Shown here: piece by piece, positions 24,032 through 33,046 of the stretch | How positions within the stretch are numbered: the first letter of the stretch is position 1 | How the letters are laid out: every line of letters starts with the position of its first letter | Assembly (NCBI GenBank): GCA_021203065.1 | Contig: JAJQBX010000032.1 | Location: 1 to 64,000, forward strand | Length of the DNA stretch: 64,000 bases | Reading direction: 5' to 3' | Source of the DNA: Oscillospiraceae bacterium | Lineage (GTDB): Bacteria; Bacillota; Clostridia; Oscillospirales; Ruminococcaceae | Notes under the pieces: model-generated | What the model was told of the DNA's origin: nothing | What the model saw: only the letters and a program-made list of their open reading frames with translations | Databases searched by the model: none | Program-made: the position numbers and the translations under genes

Positions 24032-25294
24032 TCAGCCCAGAAGCGAGATGAGAACACCCGCCGCAATAGCAGAGCCGATAACTCCCGAGACGTTCGGACC
24101 CATGGCGTGCATGAGCAGGAAGTTCGAGGGATCTTCTTTCTGACCTTCTCTTTGCGCAACTCTCGCCGCCATAGGAACAGCCGAAACTCCAGCTGCACCG
24201 ATAAGCGGATTGATCTTGTTCTTCTTAGAGAAGACGTTCATAAGCTTTGCAAGAAGTACTCCGCTGGCAGTTCCGATGCTGAACGCAACGATACCAAGGA
24301 CGAGTATTCCAATGGTCTTGAGATTAAGGAAGGTGTTCGCAGTAGCGGTTGCACCTACGGAAACGCCCAAGAATACAACGCAGATATTCATGAGCTCGTT
24401 CTGAACGGTCTTTGAAAGTCTTTCGGTAACTCCGCACTCTCTCATGAGGTTTCCAAGCATCAGGCATCCGATAAGCGGAGCGGCAGAGGGAACTAAGAGT
24501 GCTACAAAGATTGTAACAACAATCGGGAAGATGATCTTCTCGGTCTTCGAAACAGGTCTAAGCTCTTTCATAACGATTCTGCGCTCTTCCTTGGTAGTAA
24601 GCGCACGCATAATCGGTGGCTGGATAACAGGCACAAGTGCCATGTAAGAGTAAGCCGCAATCGCTATAGGACCTAAGAGATTAGAAGCCAGCTGCAATGT
24701 GGTGTAGATAGCAGTAGGACCGTCCGCACCGCCTATAATAGCAATAGAGCCTGCTTCCTGCGGAGTGAAGCCCATAAGGGTTGCACCGATGTATGTAATG
24801 AAGATACCGACCTGAGCGGCAGCACCCAGAAGAAGCGTTTTCGGGTTAGCGATCAGAGGACCAAAGTCAGTAGAAGCACCAACGCCTATGAAGATAAGGC
24901 AGGGATAAACGCCCAGCTTGACGCCCAAGTAGAGTACATCCAGAAGTCCAACAGTAACTGTCTGCCCTACTTCAAGAGTATTGGCAAGAGCTATGTTTGT
25001 TGAACTTCCACTTTCAAGCAGGTTCTGAATAAAGTCTGCATCTATTGCTGCTCCGCCGAACAGATCCCAGTGAATATGTCCATCTACGAAGAGAACCTCG
25101 TGGAACATTTCAGAACCCGGAATGTTGGTTAAGAGCATGCCAAACGCAATCGGCAGCAAGAGTAGCGGCTCAAACTTCTTCACTATCGCAAGGTACAGAA
25201 GCACGCATGAGATAGCAATCATGATGATAACCTTCCAGTTATCCGCAATCATGGCGAAGCCGGTCGTCTGGAGAAAATTTAAAATCTCATTCAT
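24032..25294 (-). CDS. oadB: Sodium-pumping decarboxylase beta subunit
   Basis: A 420-residue integral membrane protein with about ten hydrophobic segments. It carries family motifs [27 protein letters not shown] and the C-terminal [17 protein letters not shown]. The beta subunit decarboxylates carboxybiotin and exports Na+, storing the energy as a sodium gradient. Oxaloacetate is the likely substrate given the OadA partner. Between the biotin carrier and oadA in the operon. Confidence 0.93.
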   Translation of the reverse strand: MNEILNFLQTTGFAMIADNWKVIIMIAISCVLLYLAIVKKFEPLLLLPIAFGMLLTNIPGSEMFHEVLFVDGHIHWDLFGGAAIDADFIQNLLESGSSTNIALANTLEVGQTVTVGLLDVLYLGVKLGVYPCLIFIGVGASTDFGPLIANPKTLLLGAAAQVGIFITYIGATLMGFTPQEAGSIAIIGGADGPTAIYTTLQLASNLLGPIAIAAYSYMALVPVIQPPIMRALTTKEERRIVMKELRPVSKTEKIIFPIVVTIFVALLVPSAAPLIGCLMLGNLMRECGVTERLSKTVQNELMNICVVFLGVSVGATATANTFLNLKTIGILVLGIVAFSIGTASGVLLAKLMNVFSKKNKINPLIGAAGVSAVPMAARVAQREGQKEDPSNFLLMHAMGPNVSGVIGSAIAAGVLISLLG

Positions 25295-25339
25295 TTAAGC
25301 TTTTTGTCTCCTTTCCGTAAATACGGTTGCAAACCGCCG

Positions 25340-25696
25340 TTATTCAATTGCGCAAAGAACGTCGCCGGTCTTGACCGATGAGCCCTTTGAAACGCTGACA
25401 GCTGAAACCTTGCCGGACTTCGGAGCCATGATTTCGTTCTCCATCTTCATAGCCTCTAAAATCATAAGGACGTCGCCCTTGTTTACAGACTGACCAGCTG
25501 AAACATTTACAGAAAGGATAGTTCCCGGCATCGGAGCGGAAACCATCTCAGCACCAGTCGGTACAGTGGCAGGTGCAAATGCAGCAGGTGCTGCGGCAGC
25601 AGGAGCAGCCTGACGGGACTTAGCTTCCTCAGCGGAAATTTCCTCAATTTCGATTTCGTAATCGGTTCCGTTTACATTAACGTGATAGTGTTTCAT
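25340..25696 (-). CDS. Biotin carboxyl carrier protein of the decarboxylase
   Basis: A 118-residue biotinyl protein: short N-terminal domain, an Ala/Pro-rich linker (about residues 27-49), then a lipoyl/biotinyl domain with the biotinylation motif EAMKMEN (Lys target). It carries CO2 between OadA and OadB. ATG 25696 was chosen because GGAGG sits ahead of it; the nine codons further upstream contain that ribosome site. Same role as GcdC or MmdC in related enzymes. Confidence 0.9.
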   Translation of the reverse strand: MKHYHVNVNGTDYEIEIEEISAEEAKSRQAAPAAAAPAAFAPATVPTGAEMVSAPMPGTILSVNVSAGQSVNKGDVLMILEAMKMENEIMAPKSGKVSAVSVSKGSSVKTGDVLCAIE

Positions 25697-25740
25697 AATA
25701 TGACCTTCCTCCATTGTCATCAAAGTGCTGCATAAAAGTA

Positions 25741-26055
25741 TTACAGCTTCTTAATAGATTTAATCCTGATTGCTTCTACGTCTTGCCCGAGCTCTTCCGC
25801 AATAACGGCGGAAACAGCCGCAATAAGCTCCTGTCTGTTGACTATAGGCTCGCTGGCAGGTGCATTCACAGCAGTGGCAGTAACAGCGTCAGCAGTAGCA
25901 GGCTCTTTATCAGCCTTGCTCTTGCTTAATTTTGTCATGATGAAGCCGAGCAGATAGCAGATGGCGATAAGACAAATCAGTCCGAAGAAAACCGTGCCAA
26001 TACCGAGACCAACTACGGTTACGGTTGACGGGGTTTGCGCTTCTAAAAGTATCAT
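25741..26055 (-). CDS. oadG: Decarboxylase gamma subunit, OadG-like
   Basis: A 104-residue protein with one N-terminal membrane helix (TVVGLGIGTVFFGLICLIAICYL, about 10-33), a charged KLSKSKADKE stretch, an Ala/Pro-rich linker and a C-terminal segment ELIAAVSAVIAEELGQDVEAIRI as in OadG_gamma/MmdD proteins. It assembles the carboxyltransferase with the beta subunit at the membrane. ATG 26055 follows AAAGGAG; the longer reading frame extends through the promoter and is not likely translated. First gene of the operon. Confidence 0.85.
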   Translation of the reverse strand: MILLEAQTPSTVTVVGLGIGTVFFGLICLIAICYLLGFIMTKLSKSKADKEPATADAVTATAVNAPASEPIVNRQELIAAVSAVIAEELGQDVEAIRIKSIKKL

Positions 26056-26089
26056 AGCAGTTCTCCTTTCAAATTGCCGAATCAAGACT

Positions 26090-26118
26090 ATTGTAGCACA
26101 ACGCCCCGATTTTTTCAA
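26090..26118 (-). promoter_or_regulatory. Promoter of the oxaloacetate decarboxylase operon
   Basis: Minus strand TTGAAA (26113-26118), 17 bases, TACAAT (26090-26095), with the oadG start about 35 bases downstream. Confidence 0.7.
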
Positions 26119-26254
26119 GCCCAAATGAGTGTTTTCAGATATAATTTTCACAGTTTCGACATTCGCCCAAAAATGTATAAAAAACAGTGGAAATTTTTCT
26201 TGCAAAGTGATATACTGTATCATGACAGAAAACGCGAAAACTAAGGAGCATGGC

Positions 26255-27025
26255 ATGACTATAGCTATCAATGGCATAAAAACAAACTACAAAATGACAG
26301 GAACTGGCGAAACGGTCCTCTTCCTCCATGGCTGGGGATCAAATATTGAGCTTTTCGATAAGCTCATGACCGCCGTTTCTGAGAAATATACCGCACTGGC
26401 ACTTGATCTTCCGGGATTTGGACAGAGCGAAGAGCCGCCCGAGCCTTGGAGTGTCGACGACTATGTGAAATTCGTGAATGCGTTTTTGGATCAACTGGGA
26501 GTCAAGCCTGTCTGCCTCATCGGTCACAGCTTTGGCGGGAGAATCATGATAAAAGAGCTCTCTGGGAATCTCCTCCCAAGTGTCACAAAAGCTGTCTTCA
26601 TAGACTCTGCCGGCATCAAGCCAAAAAAGACCGCCAAGCAGAAGCTGAGCCTTGCATGCTACAAAGTGGGCAAAGCAGTCTTAAGCTTCAAGCCTATAAA
26701 GGCACTCTTCCCGGATGCACTTGACAACTTAAGAAACAAGCGAGGTTCAGCTGACTATAAGAGCTCCACCCCCACAATGCGGGCAACCCTCGTAAAAGTC
26801 GTGAACGAAGACCTGACAGAGCTTCTCGGGAAAATTCAAGTCCCGTCGCTTCTCATCTGGGGCACTGCCGACACCGCTACTCCCATCTCAGACGGCGAAA
26901 CATTCGAGAAGCTTATCCCTGATGCTGGTTTAGTTCGTGTGACCGGGGCAGGGCACTATTCTTTCCTGCAAGCTCCCGAGCTAACGGAACGTGCAATCCG
27001 TTCATTCTTGGGAATTCCATTATAA
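26255..27025 (+). CDS. Alpha/beta hydrolase
   Basis: A 256-residue alpha/beta hydrolase. The oxyanion strand LFLHGWGSN, nucleophile elbow GHSFGGR (Ser), acid region WGTADTATP (Asp) and catalytic His in GAGHYSF form a complete triad. ATG 26255 has AAGGAG 6 bases upstream and is preferred to an in-frame ATG at 26222. It is followed after 18 bases by a MurF-like gene and then ddl, so it heads a cell-wall operon. The substrate is not evident; a peptidoglycan-precursor or lipid-carrier related ester is a guess. A weak promoter TGGAAA (26188-26193), 17 bases, TATACT (26211-26216) lies upstream. Confidence 0.82.
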   Translation: MTIAINGIKTNYKMTGTGETVLFLHGWGSNIELFDKLMTAVSEKYTALALDLPGFGQSEEPPEPWSVDDYVKFVNAFLDQLGVKPVCLIGHSFGGRIMIKELSGNLLPSVTKAVFIDSAGIKPKKTAKQKLSLACYKVGKAVLSFKPIKALFPDALDNLRNKRGSADYKSSTPTMRATLVKVVNEDLTELLGKIQVPSLLIWGTADTATPISDGETFEKLIPDAGLVRVTGAGHYSFLQAPELTERAIRSFLGIPL

Positions 27026-27043
27026 AACCGGAGGTCGTAACCG

Positions 27044-28606
27044 ATGATCAACCTGTTCATGATACTCAGCGTCATAGCATATGTACTTGCGGCATGCGTG
27101 TCTTCACGCCACTTCATCCACATGTTCCAGCTGAATTCATATAAACCGAAAGTGCAGGCAAAGTGGCTCTTTTCCCATGACTCAACTTATATGGTAGTGC
27201 ACCTTACTGTACTTGTGATAGCTGTTGTGCTGAGCACAATCAGCGTTAATTCTCTTATTCCGCTCCTGTTATCTGCAATACTTATCCTGTTGACAGCACT
27301 TCCTCAGCTTCCGAAAGGCAAGGACAAAGTGCCGCTTAAGTACACAGCCCGGGTCAAGCGGCTTATAGCGACACTTGCGGTTCTCTACATCATCCCGGTA
27401 ATTCTTCTCTGGCTTATTCCTGTGAATATCTCTGCGCCGCTGATGGCACTCTGGATATTCTTAGTCCCGTGGATGGTGCTCCTTGCAAATCTCATCAATC
27501 GTCCCATGGAGCTCGCCATCAATCAGCACTATATCAACGACGCCAAGCGCATCTTAGCCGACTGCCCGAATCTTACCGTTATCGGAATCACCGGAAGCTT
27601 CGGCAAGACAAGCGTCAAATACTTCCTCGACTCTCTTTTAAGTGTAAAATTTAACGTCCTGAAAACTCCCGGAAACTTCAATACTCCATTGGGAGTGGTC
27701 AAGACCATCCGAGGATCACTCCGAGCCACCCACGACATCTTCCTCTGTGAAATGGGTGCCAAGAATGTCGGCGACATAAAAGAGATATGCGACATAGTCC
27801 ATCCAAAGCATGGCATCATAACCTCAGTAGGCGAAATGCACCTCGAAAGCTTTGGCAGTATAGAAAACGTCAGAAAGACCAAGTTCGAACTCGCCGACGC
27901 TGTAAAAGGCAAGGGCATGCTCTTCTTAAACATGGATAACGAAAATATCCAGTCGCTTTCGCCGGAATATGAACACATCTCCTATGGCATAGAAGACCGT
28001 TCCGGCTACTATGTAACCGACCTGAGCATTTCCGAAAAGGGTTCAACTTTCACAGTGCATTCGCCCTCCGGCAAGAGCTGTGAATACCGCACTCAGCTTA
28101 TCGGAAAACACAATGTAATCAATATCTGCGGTGCAATCGCTGTTGCAAATTCCCTCGGAATCACCCTCGAAGAGCTCAAAGCTCCTGTCAGAAAGCTTGA
28201 GAGCGTCCCTCACCGGCTACAGCTAATCAACAAAGGTGATTATTCCGTCATCGATGACGCCTATAACTCGAACCCCTCCGGCGCAAGGGCTGCTCTTGAA
28301 GCTCTCTCAATGACCGATGGAATGAAGATTTTAGTAACACCCGGAATGATTGAGCTTGGTTCAAAGCAGTATGAACTCAATAAAGAATTCGGTATGGAAG
28401 CCGCCGCAGTCTGCGATTTCGTCGCACTTGTGGGCTCAGCCCAGACCAAGCCAATTCACGACGGACTCACCGAAGCCGGCTATCCGGAGGATAAAATCTA
28501 TGTTGCGGAAACGTTAAATGAGGCGATGGGAGCAGTTTACTCCTTGACAACCGACGGAAAACGTAAGATAATATTACTTGAGAACGACCTACCCGATAAT
28601 TATTGA
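27044..28606 (+). CDS. MurF-like ligase with N-terminal membrane domain
   Basis: A 520-residue Mur ligase preceded by about 150 residues containing five hydrophobic helices (near 3-20, 50-68, 70-86, 107-125, 130-149). The ligase part has the ATP loop GITGSFGKTS (181-190), NFNTPLGVV, the HLESFGSIENV region, and the C-terminal DDAYNSNPSGARAAL typical of MurF, which adds D-Ala-D-Ala to the UDP-MurNAc tripeptide. Standard MurF is soluble; a membrane-anchored form occurs in some Clostridia. The neighbouring ddl supports the assignment. Whether this is the main MurF or a second, membrane-bound ligase cannot be decided from the window. Confidence 0.85.
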   Translation: MINLFMILSVIAYVLAACVSSRHFIHMFQLNSYKPKVQAKWLFSHDSTYMVVHLTVLVIAVVLSTISVNSLIPLLLSAILILLTALPQLPKGKDKVPLKYTARVKRLIATLAVLYIIPVILLWLIPVNISAPLMALWIFLVPWMVLLANLINRPMELAINQHYINDAKRILADCPNLTVIGITGSFGKTSVKYFLDSLLSVKFNVLKTPGNFNTPLGVVKTIRGSLRATHDIFLCEMGAKNVGDIKEICDIVHPKHGIITSVGEMHLESFGSIENVRKTKFELADAVKGKGMLFLNMDNENIQSLSPEYEHISYGIEDRSGYYVTDLSISEKGSTFTVHSPSGKSCEYRTQLIGKHNVINICGAIAVANSLGITLEELKAPVRKLESVPHRLQLINKGDYSVIDDAYNSNPSGARAALEALSMTDGMKILVTPGMIELGSKQYELNKEFGMEAAAVCDFVALVGSAQTKPIHDGLTEAGYPEDKIYVAETLNEAMGAVYSLTTDGKRKIILLENDLPDNY

Positions 28607-28627
28607 TGAGAGGAAAGGAAGACCAAT

Positions 28628-29815
28628 ATGAAAATCAAACTTGCGCTACTTTTCGGAGGCAGAAGCACCGAGCATGAGATTTCGATAATCTCTGCTCTTC
28701 AGGCATATGCCTATCTTGACAAAGAAAAATACGACATAATCCCCATCTACATATCCAAGACCGGCGAAATGTACACCGGCGAGCATGAAGCGGATATAGA
28801 AGCTTACAAAGACATAAAAAAGCTTCTCTCCGAAAGCTACCGTGTCACGTTCGCAAGAGTGGGAGATCGGGTAGAGCTCCACAGAGTTGAGACCAAGCTT
28901 CTTAAGAAGCCTTTTGTAGACTATGTAGACATCGCTTTCCCGATAGTCCACGGCACAAACGTCGAGGACGGAACTGTCGCCGGCTACCTCAACATGCTCG
29001 GACTCCCGTATGTCGGCTGTGACGTCCTTTCCTCCGCTCTTGGCATGGATAAATACGCCATGAAATGCGTCTTTAAGGACAACGGAATCCCGGTTCTTGA
29101 CTGTATGCTCTGCTATTCTGACGAGTTCGACGATAACCCGAACCTTGTCATGCTCTCGATCGAGAAAAAGTTTGACTATCCTGTCATAGTAAAGCCCGTC
29201 AACCTCGGCTCGAGCATCGGCATTTCAAAGGCAGATTCGAGAGAAAAGCTTGAGGCGGCTCTTTCCGACGCTTTCAGGTATTCAAAGAAAGTCCTCGTTG
29301 AGCGGGCTATAACGAATCTCACAGAGGTCAACTGTGCCGTTTTAGGTGACGACCGTGAAGCCGAAGCCTCCGTATGCGAAAGACCGGTCAGTGCCGACGA
29401 AATCTTAAGCTTCAACGACAAGTATATGGGCGGCTCGAAATCCTCAAAGGGCATGGCGAGCACCAAGCGTGTAATCCCCGCAGACATCTCTCAGGAGAAT
29501 ACCACCGCAATTCAGGAATACGCAGTCAAAGCGTTCAAGGCTCTCGGTTGCAACGGTGTCGCCAGAATCGACTTTATGATCGACAACGATTCCGGCGTGG
29601 TTTATCTCAACGAAATCAACACCATCCCCGGCTCGCTCTCGTTCTACCTCTGGGAGCCAAAGGGCGTCAAGTATGCAGTACTACTCGAAAGAATGATCTC
29701 CCTCTCCCTCAAACGCTACCGTGAACAGCAAAGCATCACCTATACTTTTGATACGAACGTCTTAAGCGGGGTGCATTTAGGCGGCACAAAGGGAGTAAAG
29801 GGTGGAAAAGCATAA
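28628..29815 (+). CDS. ddl: D-alanine--D-alanine ligase
   Basis: A 395-residue ATP-grasp ligase. GGRSTEHEIS with Glu 15, HGTNVEDGT, KPVNLGSSIGI, and the C-terminal YLNEINTIPGSLSFYLWE are the family motifs. In the omega loop SFNDKYMGG, Lys 265-Tyr 266 correspond to the Lys-Tyr pair of E. coli DdlB, whose Tyr marks D-Ala-D-Ala rather than D-Ala-D-lactate ligases; the preceding Tyr-Asp-Tyr is altered to Leu-Ser-Phe. Makes the dipeptide used by the adjacent MurF-like ligase. AGGAAAG precedes the ATG. Confidence 0.92.
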   Translation: MKIKLALLFGGRSTEHEISIISALQAYAYLDKEKYDIIPIYISKTGEMYTGEHEADIEAYKDIKKLLSESYRVTFARVGDRVELHRVETKLLKKPFVDYVDIAFPIVHGTNVEDGTVAGYLNMLGLPYVGCDVLSSALGMDKYAMKCVFKDNGIPVLDCMLCYSDEFDDNPNLVMLSIEKKFDYPVIVKPVNLGSSIGISKADSREKLEAALSDAFRYSKKVLVERAITNLTEVNCAVLGDDREAEASVCERPVSADEILSFNDKYMGGSKSSKGMASTKRVIPADISQENTTAIQEYAVKAFKALGCNGVARIDFMIDNDSGVVYLNEINTIPGSLSFYLWEPKGVKYAVLLERMISLSLKRYREQQSITYTFDTNVLSGVHLGGTKGVKGGKA

Positions 29816-29835
29816 GCAAGAAGGAGGCATCCCAC

Positions 29836-30663
29836 TTGGACTGGAAAACCGTCAAAAAAATAGACGCACACGTTCATCTCGTTCCCGAAGAAACCCTTAG
29901 CTGGATAGGAGGCGTCTGGAAGCATGCCGAACGAGAAGAATATCTTCGCCTGATGGACAGATATAATGTTGAAAAAGCAGTACTCGTTCCGATAAACGAG
30001 GGCGCAACCTATAATTCCGATTGCAGCAAGACAAATCAGTGGCTTGCGGACATGATGAATTCCTCGGACGGCAGGTTCATCTCATTTGCAGATGTTCTTC
30101 CGGCAGGAGGATACTTCTACGACACTGCACCCTACTTCTTGGAACAGGCTGTCAAGGAATATGGATTAAAGGGCTTGAAGCTCCACCCATCAAATCTCGG
30201 AATTCCGGTCGATTCACTCGAAACAGTTCCGGTGATAAGAACAGCCTGCGACCTGAAAATCCCGATAATGATTCATTCATACCCATTCGGGGGAACTGAT
30301 TTCGACTTGTGTTCTCCAGCCAGAATTCACAATATATCAAGAGTCTTCCCAGACGGGACTATAATAATCTCCCACATGGGCGGCTCACGCTGGCAGGATG
30401 CGCTTGAGGGCAAGGAATATGTCGATATTTCAACTTACCTGCCTGAGCTCGTCCGCATCTATGGAATCGAGACTTCCAACTGCATTCTTCGTGAATTCGG
30501 TGCCGACCGCCTGATTTTCGCTACCGATTATCCGCAGGTCTATCGGGTAGAACCGGAAAACATCTATGAAACCTACTGCGATATTCTTAACCAGATGGAC
30601 TTCACAGACTCCGAAATAGAGAAGATAGCCTATGGCAATATCTCTGACATCTTAGGATTGTAA
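29836..30663 (+). CDS. Amidohydrolase-family metal-dependent hydrolase
   Basis: A 275-residue TIM-barrel amidohydrolase of the PF04909 type. Metal ligands are visible in DAHVHL at the first strand, MIHSY, the SHMGGSRWQDAL strand and the FATDYP Asp. Starts with TTG; AAGGAGG lies 9 bases ahead and no in-frame ATG is near. Last gene of the hydrolase-murF-ddl run, 20 bases after ddl. The family includes decarboxylases and hydrolases of small aromatic or lactone substrates; the actual substrate is unknown. Confidence 0.82.
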   Translation: MDWKTVKKIDAHVHLVPEETLSWIGGVWKHAEREEYLRLMDRYNVEKAVLVPINEGATYNSDCSKTNQWLADMMNSSDGRFISFADVLPAGGYFYDTAPYFLEQAVKEYGLKGLKLHPSNLGIPVDSLETVPVIRTACDLKIPIMIHSYPFGGTDFDLCSPARIHNISRVFPDGTIIISHMGGSRWQDALEGKEYVDISTYLPELVRIYGIETSNCILREFGADRLIFATDYPQVYRVEPENIYETYCDILNQMDFTDSEIEKIAYGNISDILGL

Positions 30664-30671
30664 GAAAATTT

Positions 30672-30703
30672 CCCGTCACAAACGATTTGTGGCGGGTCTT
30701 TTT
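30672..30703 (+). terminator. Terminator of the ddl operon
   Basis: An 11-bp stem (30672-30682 with 30686-30696, loop CGA) is followed by TCTTTTT. Confidence 0.9.
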
Positions 30704-30714
30704 ATGCCCAATTA

Positions 30715-30785
30715 TTAAGAACTATTAAGATTAGATTAAGATTTCTTAAGAATTATTGACTTGAGAGAAACGAGGGGTGTAAACT
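30715..30785 (+). promoter_or_regulatory. Five-repeat response-regulator-type box with promoter (copy 2)
   Basis: TTAAGA at 30715, 30725, 30736 and 30746 and TTGACT at 30756 repeat with spacings 10, 11, 10, 10, identical to the array at 495-541. TTGACT serves as -35 and, again after 18 bases, TAAACT (30780-30785) as a weak -10. A weak -10 with helically phased sites over the -35 suggests activation by an OmpR/PhoB-type regulator. It drives the lipoprotein/ABC operon starting at 30816. Confidence 0.72.
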
Positions 30786-30815
30786 TAGCGTATCAAATAC
30801 GAAAGGAACATGATT

Positions 30816-31442
30816 ATGAAGAAAATATCAACAATTATTATCTCAATACTTCTCGCAACCTCCCTCGTCGGTTGTGGCTCTGATGACATGATGTACTCTG
30901 AAAGCAAAACAGGCTCCGATGACTCGTCCTACTCCATTCCGTACTATGTGGCGGAAACCGACAGTGCCATATATGTCGACTGCACCGTGAACTCAGTCAC
31001 TGTTGAAGAGGGGAAGATAACCTCAGTCACAGATACTGACAGAATCAACGACTGGTATTCTGCGCTCTCTGATGACGGAACTATCGCCGACGGCTATGTA
31101 TTTGTGACGGTTGAGGTCACCCTGAACAGTCCTGAAACTATTGACTCTCTCAGCTTGTCCTGCTTCTGGCTCTGTTACGGAAAGTCAAGCAAGAACTACG
31201 ACTTCAAGGAGCCAAGCTACATCAGTGATTCAGCCGCTCCCGATGATGTGCATAACGCCATGACTGTAAACGTAACCGCAAACGAAGATAAAACCGTAAC
31301 AATCGGCTATCTTATGGCAAAGTCCGGGCTCGAAGACTCGAAATATATCGCCTTGGGAGCCGCATTCACCGACTTTGGCGATGACGGCGACTATACAAAT
31401 CCTCTTATCAAGCTTGCTGACAGCTTGGAGGAGCTTTCATGA
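30816..31442 (+). CDS. Predicted lipoprotein heading an ABC operon
   Basis: A 208-residue protein with a lipoprotein signal (MKKISTIIISILLATSLVGC, lipidated Cys at 20), a Ser/Asp/Gly-rich spacer and a beta-rich domain with alternating hydrophobic strands (YVFVTVEVTLNSPE). It resembles DUF5027-type clostridial lipoproteins in general layout, but this is from memory and not certain. ATG 30816 is preferred over 30810 because AAAGGA is 8 bases upstream. Its stop overlaps the next permease gene by 4 bases, so it probably works with the transporter. Confidence 0.72.
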   Translation: MKKISTIIISILLATSLVGCGSDDMMYSESKTGSDDSSYSIPYYVAETDSAIYVDCTVNSVTVEEGKITSVTDTDRINDWYSALSDDGTIADGYVFVTVEVTLNSPETIDSLSLSCFWLCYGKSSKNYDFKEPSYISDSAAPDDVHNAMTVNVTANEDKTVTIGYLMAKSGLEDSKYIALGAAFTDFGDDGDYTNPLIKLADSLEELS

Positions 31443-32281
31443 AAGAGGCTTTAAAACTGGAGCTTCGCAGGCTCTTCTCCTCGAAAGAGCTCTATATCGC
31501 ACTTGCCATAGGTCTTACGCTGGTTGTCTGGCTTTTCGTGTATGAGATTTCGGAATCGGTGCGCCTTGCGGAGCAGTATGCCACCTATGGCGATAAGGTT
31601 TCCGCTTACCTCTACTACCCGAAAACTGTTTTTAACTCATGCATTGAGCTCGAATATGACGCCCTCCCGCCGATACTTCTCTATCTTCTTTTCCCGATAA
31701 TAGCGGCATTCCCGTATGCATCTACTTATTGTAAAGACAGGAAGACCGGCTATCTTAAGAATCTTCTCATAAGAGTCGACCGCAAAGATTGCTATCTTTC
31801 AAAATACATAGTCTCTTTCCTGAGTGGATTCTTGCTGAGCGGAGTAATCCTGCTGTCAAGCTTGCTTCTTACGATGCTCGTCTTCCCGATGCTCATTCCC
31901 GAAGCAGTCACGCAGAACTATTATGTCCAGTCGGGCAACATGTGGGGAAATCTTTTCTACACAATGCCAATGCTCTACACGCTTTTGTACATCCTGATCG
32001 ACATGCTCTGGTGCGGCTGCATGGCGACATTTGCCTTGCTCATAAGCATGTTCACCCGTTCAGCATTCTTGACTGTCACCGGCAGCTTCATCGTTTTCGA
32101 AGTTCTCGACTATGTCCACTCACTCTTTTCGCTCTCGCAGTTCAGCCCGATTACATTCCTGAGACCAATCCAGACATCAGACGGCATAAGCCTTGGAATT
32201 ATCATGGGCGAATTCATAGTACTTATGGCGGCAAGCTTCGCCGGATTTTACCTTTTGGAGCGCAAGAAAGATGTATTTTAA
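31439..32281 (+). CDS. ABC-2 type permease, first subunit
   Basis: A 280-residue membrane protein with about six hydrophobic helices: one at 18-34, a paired set near 78-96, 118-150, 176-215, and a final helix GIIMGEFIVLMAASFAGFYLLERKK. The early helix followed by an extracytoplasmic loop of 45 residues matches ABC-2 permeases. Overlaps the lipoprotein gene by 4 bases and the second permease by 11. Probably forms a heterodimeric channel with the next gene product. Confidence 0.78.
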   Translation: MKEALKLELRRLFSSKELYIALAIGLTLVVWLFVYEISESVRLAEQYATYGDKVSAYLYYPKTVFNSCIELEYDALPPILLYLLFPIIAAFPYASTYCKDRKTGYLKNLLIRVDRKDCYLSKYIVSFLSGFLLSGVILLSSLLLTMLVFPMLIPEAVTQNYYVQSGNMWGNLFYTMPMLYTLLYILIDMLWCGCMATFALLISMFTRSAFLTVTGSFIVFEVLDYVHSLFSLSQFSPITFLRPIQTSDGISLGIIMGEFIVLMAASFAGFYLLERKKDVF

Positions 32282-33044
32282 GTATGACCTGAAAGTAAGA
32301 TTCTTAAGAGACCTGCCGAAGCTTCTTGTGCTTTCCGGCATAGTCTTAGTCGCAAATATATCCCTATACAGATACGCCAAATTTTATTTTCTGGACTTGG
32401 GAAGTCTCGATTATATTCTGTATCTCATGAAGTCAATCGCACCATTCCCGCAAAGCGGAGAGGAATTCAGATTCCCTGTTGTCTGGTATCTTATCCAGCT
32501 CTATTTATCGTGGATAATCGGCAGATACCCGTTTTCCTCCCTCTGCGACAGTGTCCTTATCTACGGTGGCTCACGCAAAAGATGGTATCTTTCTAAAGTA
32601 GTATGGATAGCATTGACGGTACTTGCGTATTATCTCACGATGATGGTTACATCGCTCATCTTCTGCACAGTTTCAGGTGTCCCCATTTCATGGGAGATTA
32701 ATCTTCTCGACATTTCGGAAGAGTTTTCAAGTGCGGCACTTCTTCTCCCGATTGCAACATCATTCGTAACCGGCGTATTTCAGCTGTTTTTAATGACTCT
32801 GACCACACCCATCATCAGTTTCTTATTGGTAGCCGCACTTTCCGCCGCTTCAACCTATGTGACAAGCCCTATACTCTTCACTAACTGCTCCCAGCTTTTA
32901 AAGCTCTCGGCATTTTCGGAGTATGGCATCGGAACAGGTGAGAGCTATTTGACCTTGGCGATAGTATTCGCACTGAGCCTTGCGGCAGGACTCATAGTCT
33001 TCAACCGACGTGACATTCTCAGAAGCATAAGAGACGAGGAATAA
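32271..33044 (+). CDS. ABC-2 type permease, second subunit
   Basis: A 257-residue membrane protein with about six helices, from LLVLSGIVLVANISLYRY at the N-terminus to LALSLAAGLIVF before a positive C-terminus (NRRDILRSIRDEE). It overlaps the first permease gene and is followed after 2 bases by the ATPase gene. Pairs with the previous protein and the ATPase in one exporter; substrate unknown, perhaps an antimicrobial peptide or other envelope-active compound given the inferred two-component control. Confidence 0.76.
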   Translation: MYFKYDLKVRFLRDLPKLLVLSGIVLVANISLYRYAKFYFLDLGSLDYILYLMKSIAPFPQSGEEFRFPVVWYLIQLYLSWIIGRYPFSSLCDSVLIYGGSRKRWYLSKVVWIALTVLAYYLTMMVTSLIFCTVSGVPISWEINLLDISEEFSSAALLLPIATSFVTGVFQLFLMTLTTPIISFLLVAALSAASTYVTSPILFTNCSQLLKLSAFSEYGIGTGESYLTLAIVFALSLAAGLIVFNRRDILRSIRDEE

Positions 33045-33046
33045 AT

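Noticed and set aside
28628-29815. Vancomycin-resistance-type ligase (D-Ala-D-Lac or D-Ala-D-Ser)
   Set aside because: The omega loop keeps the Lys-Tyr pair of D-Ala-D-Ala ligases, and no vanH, vanX, vanT or vanXY gene is adjacent.
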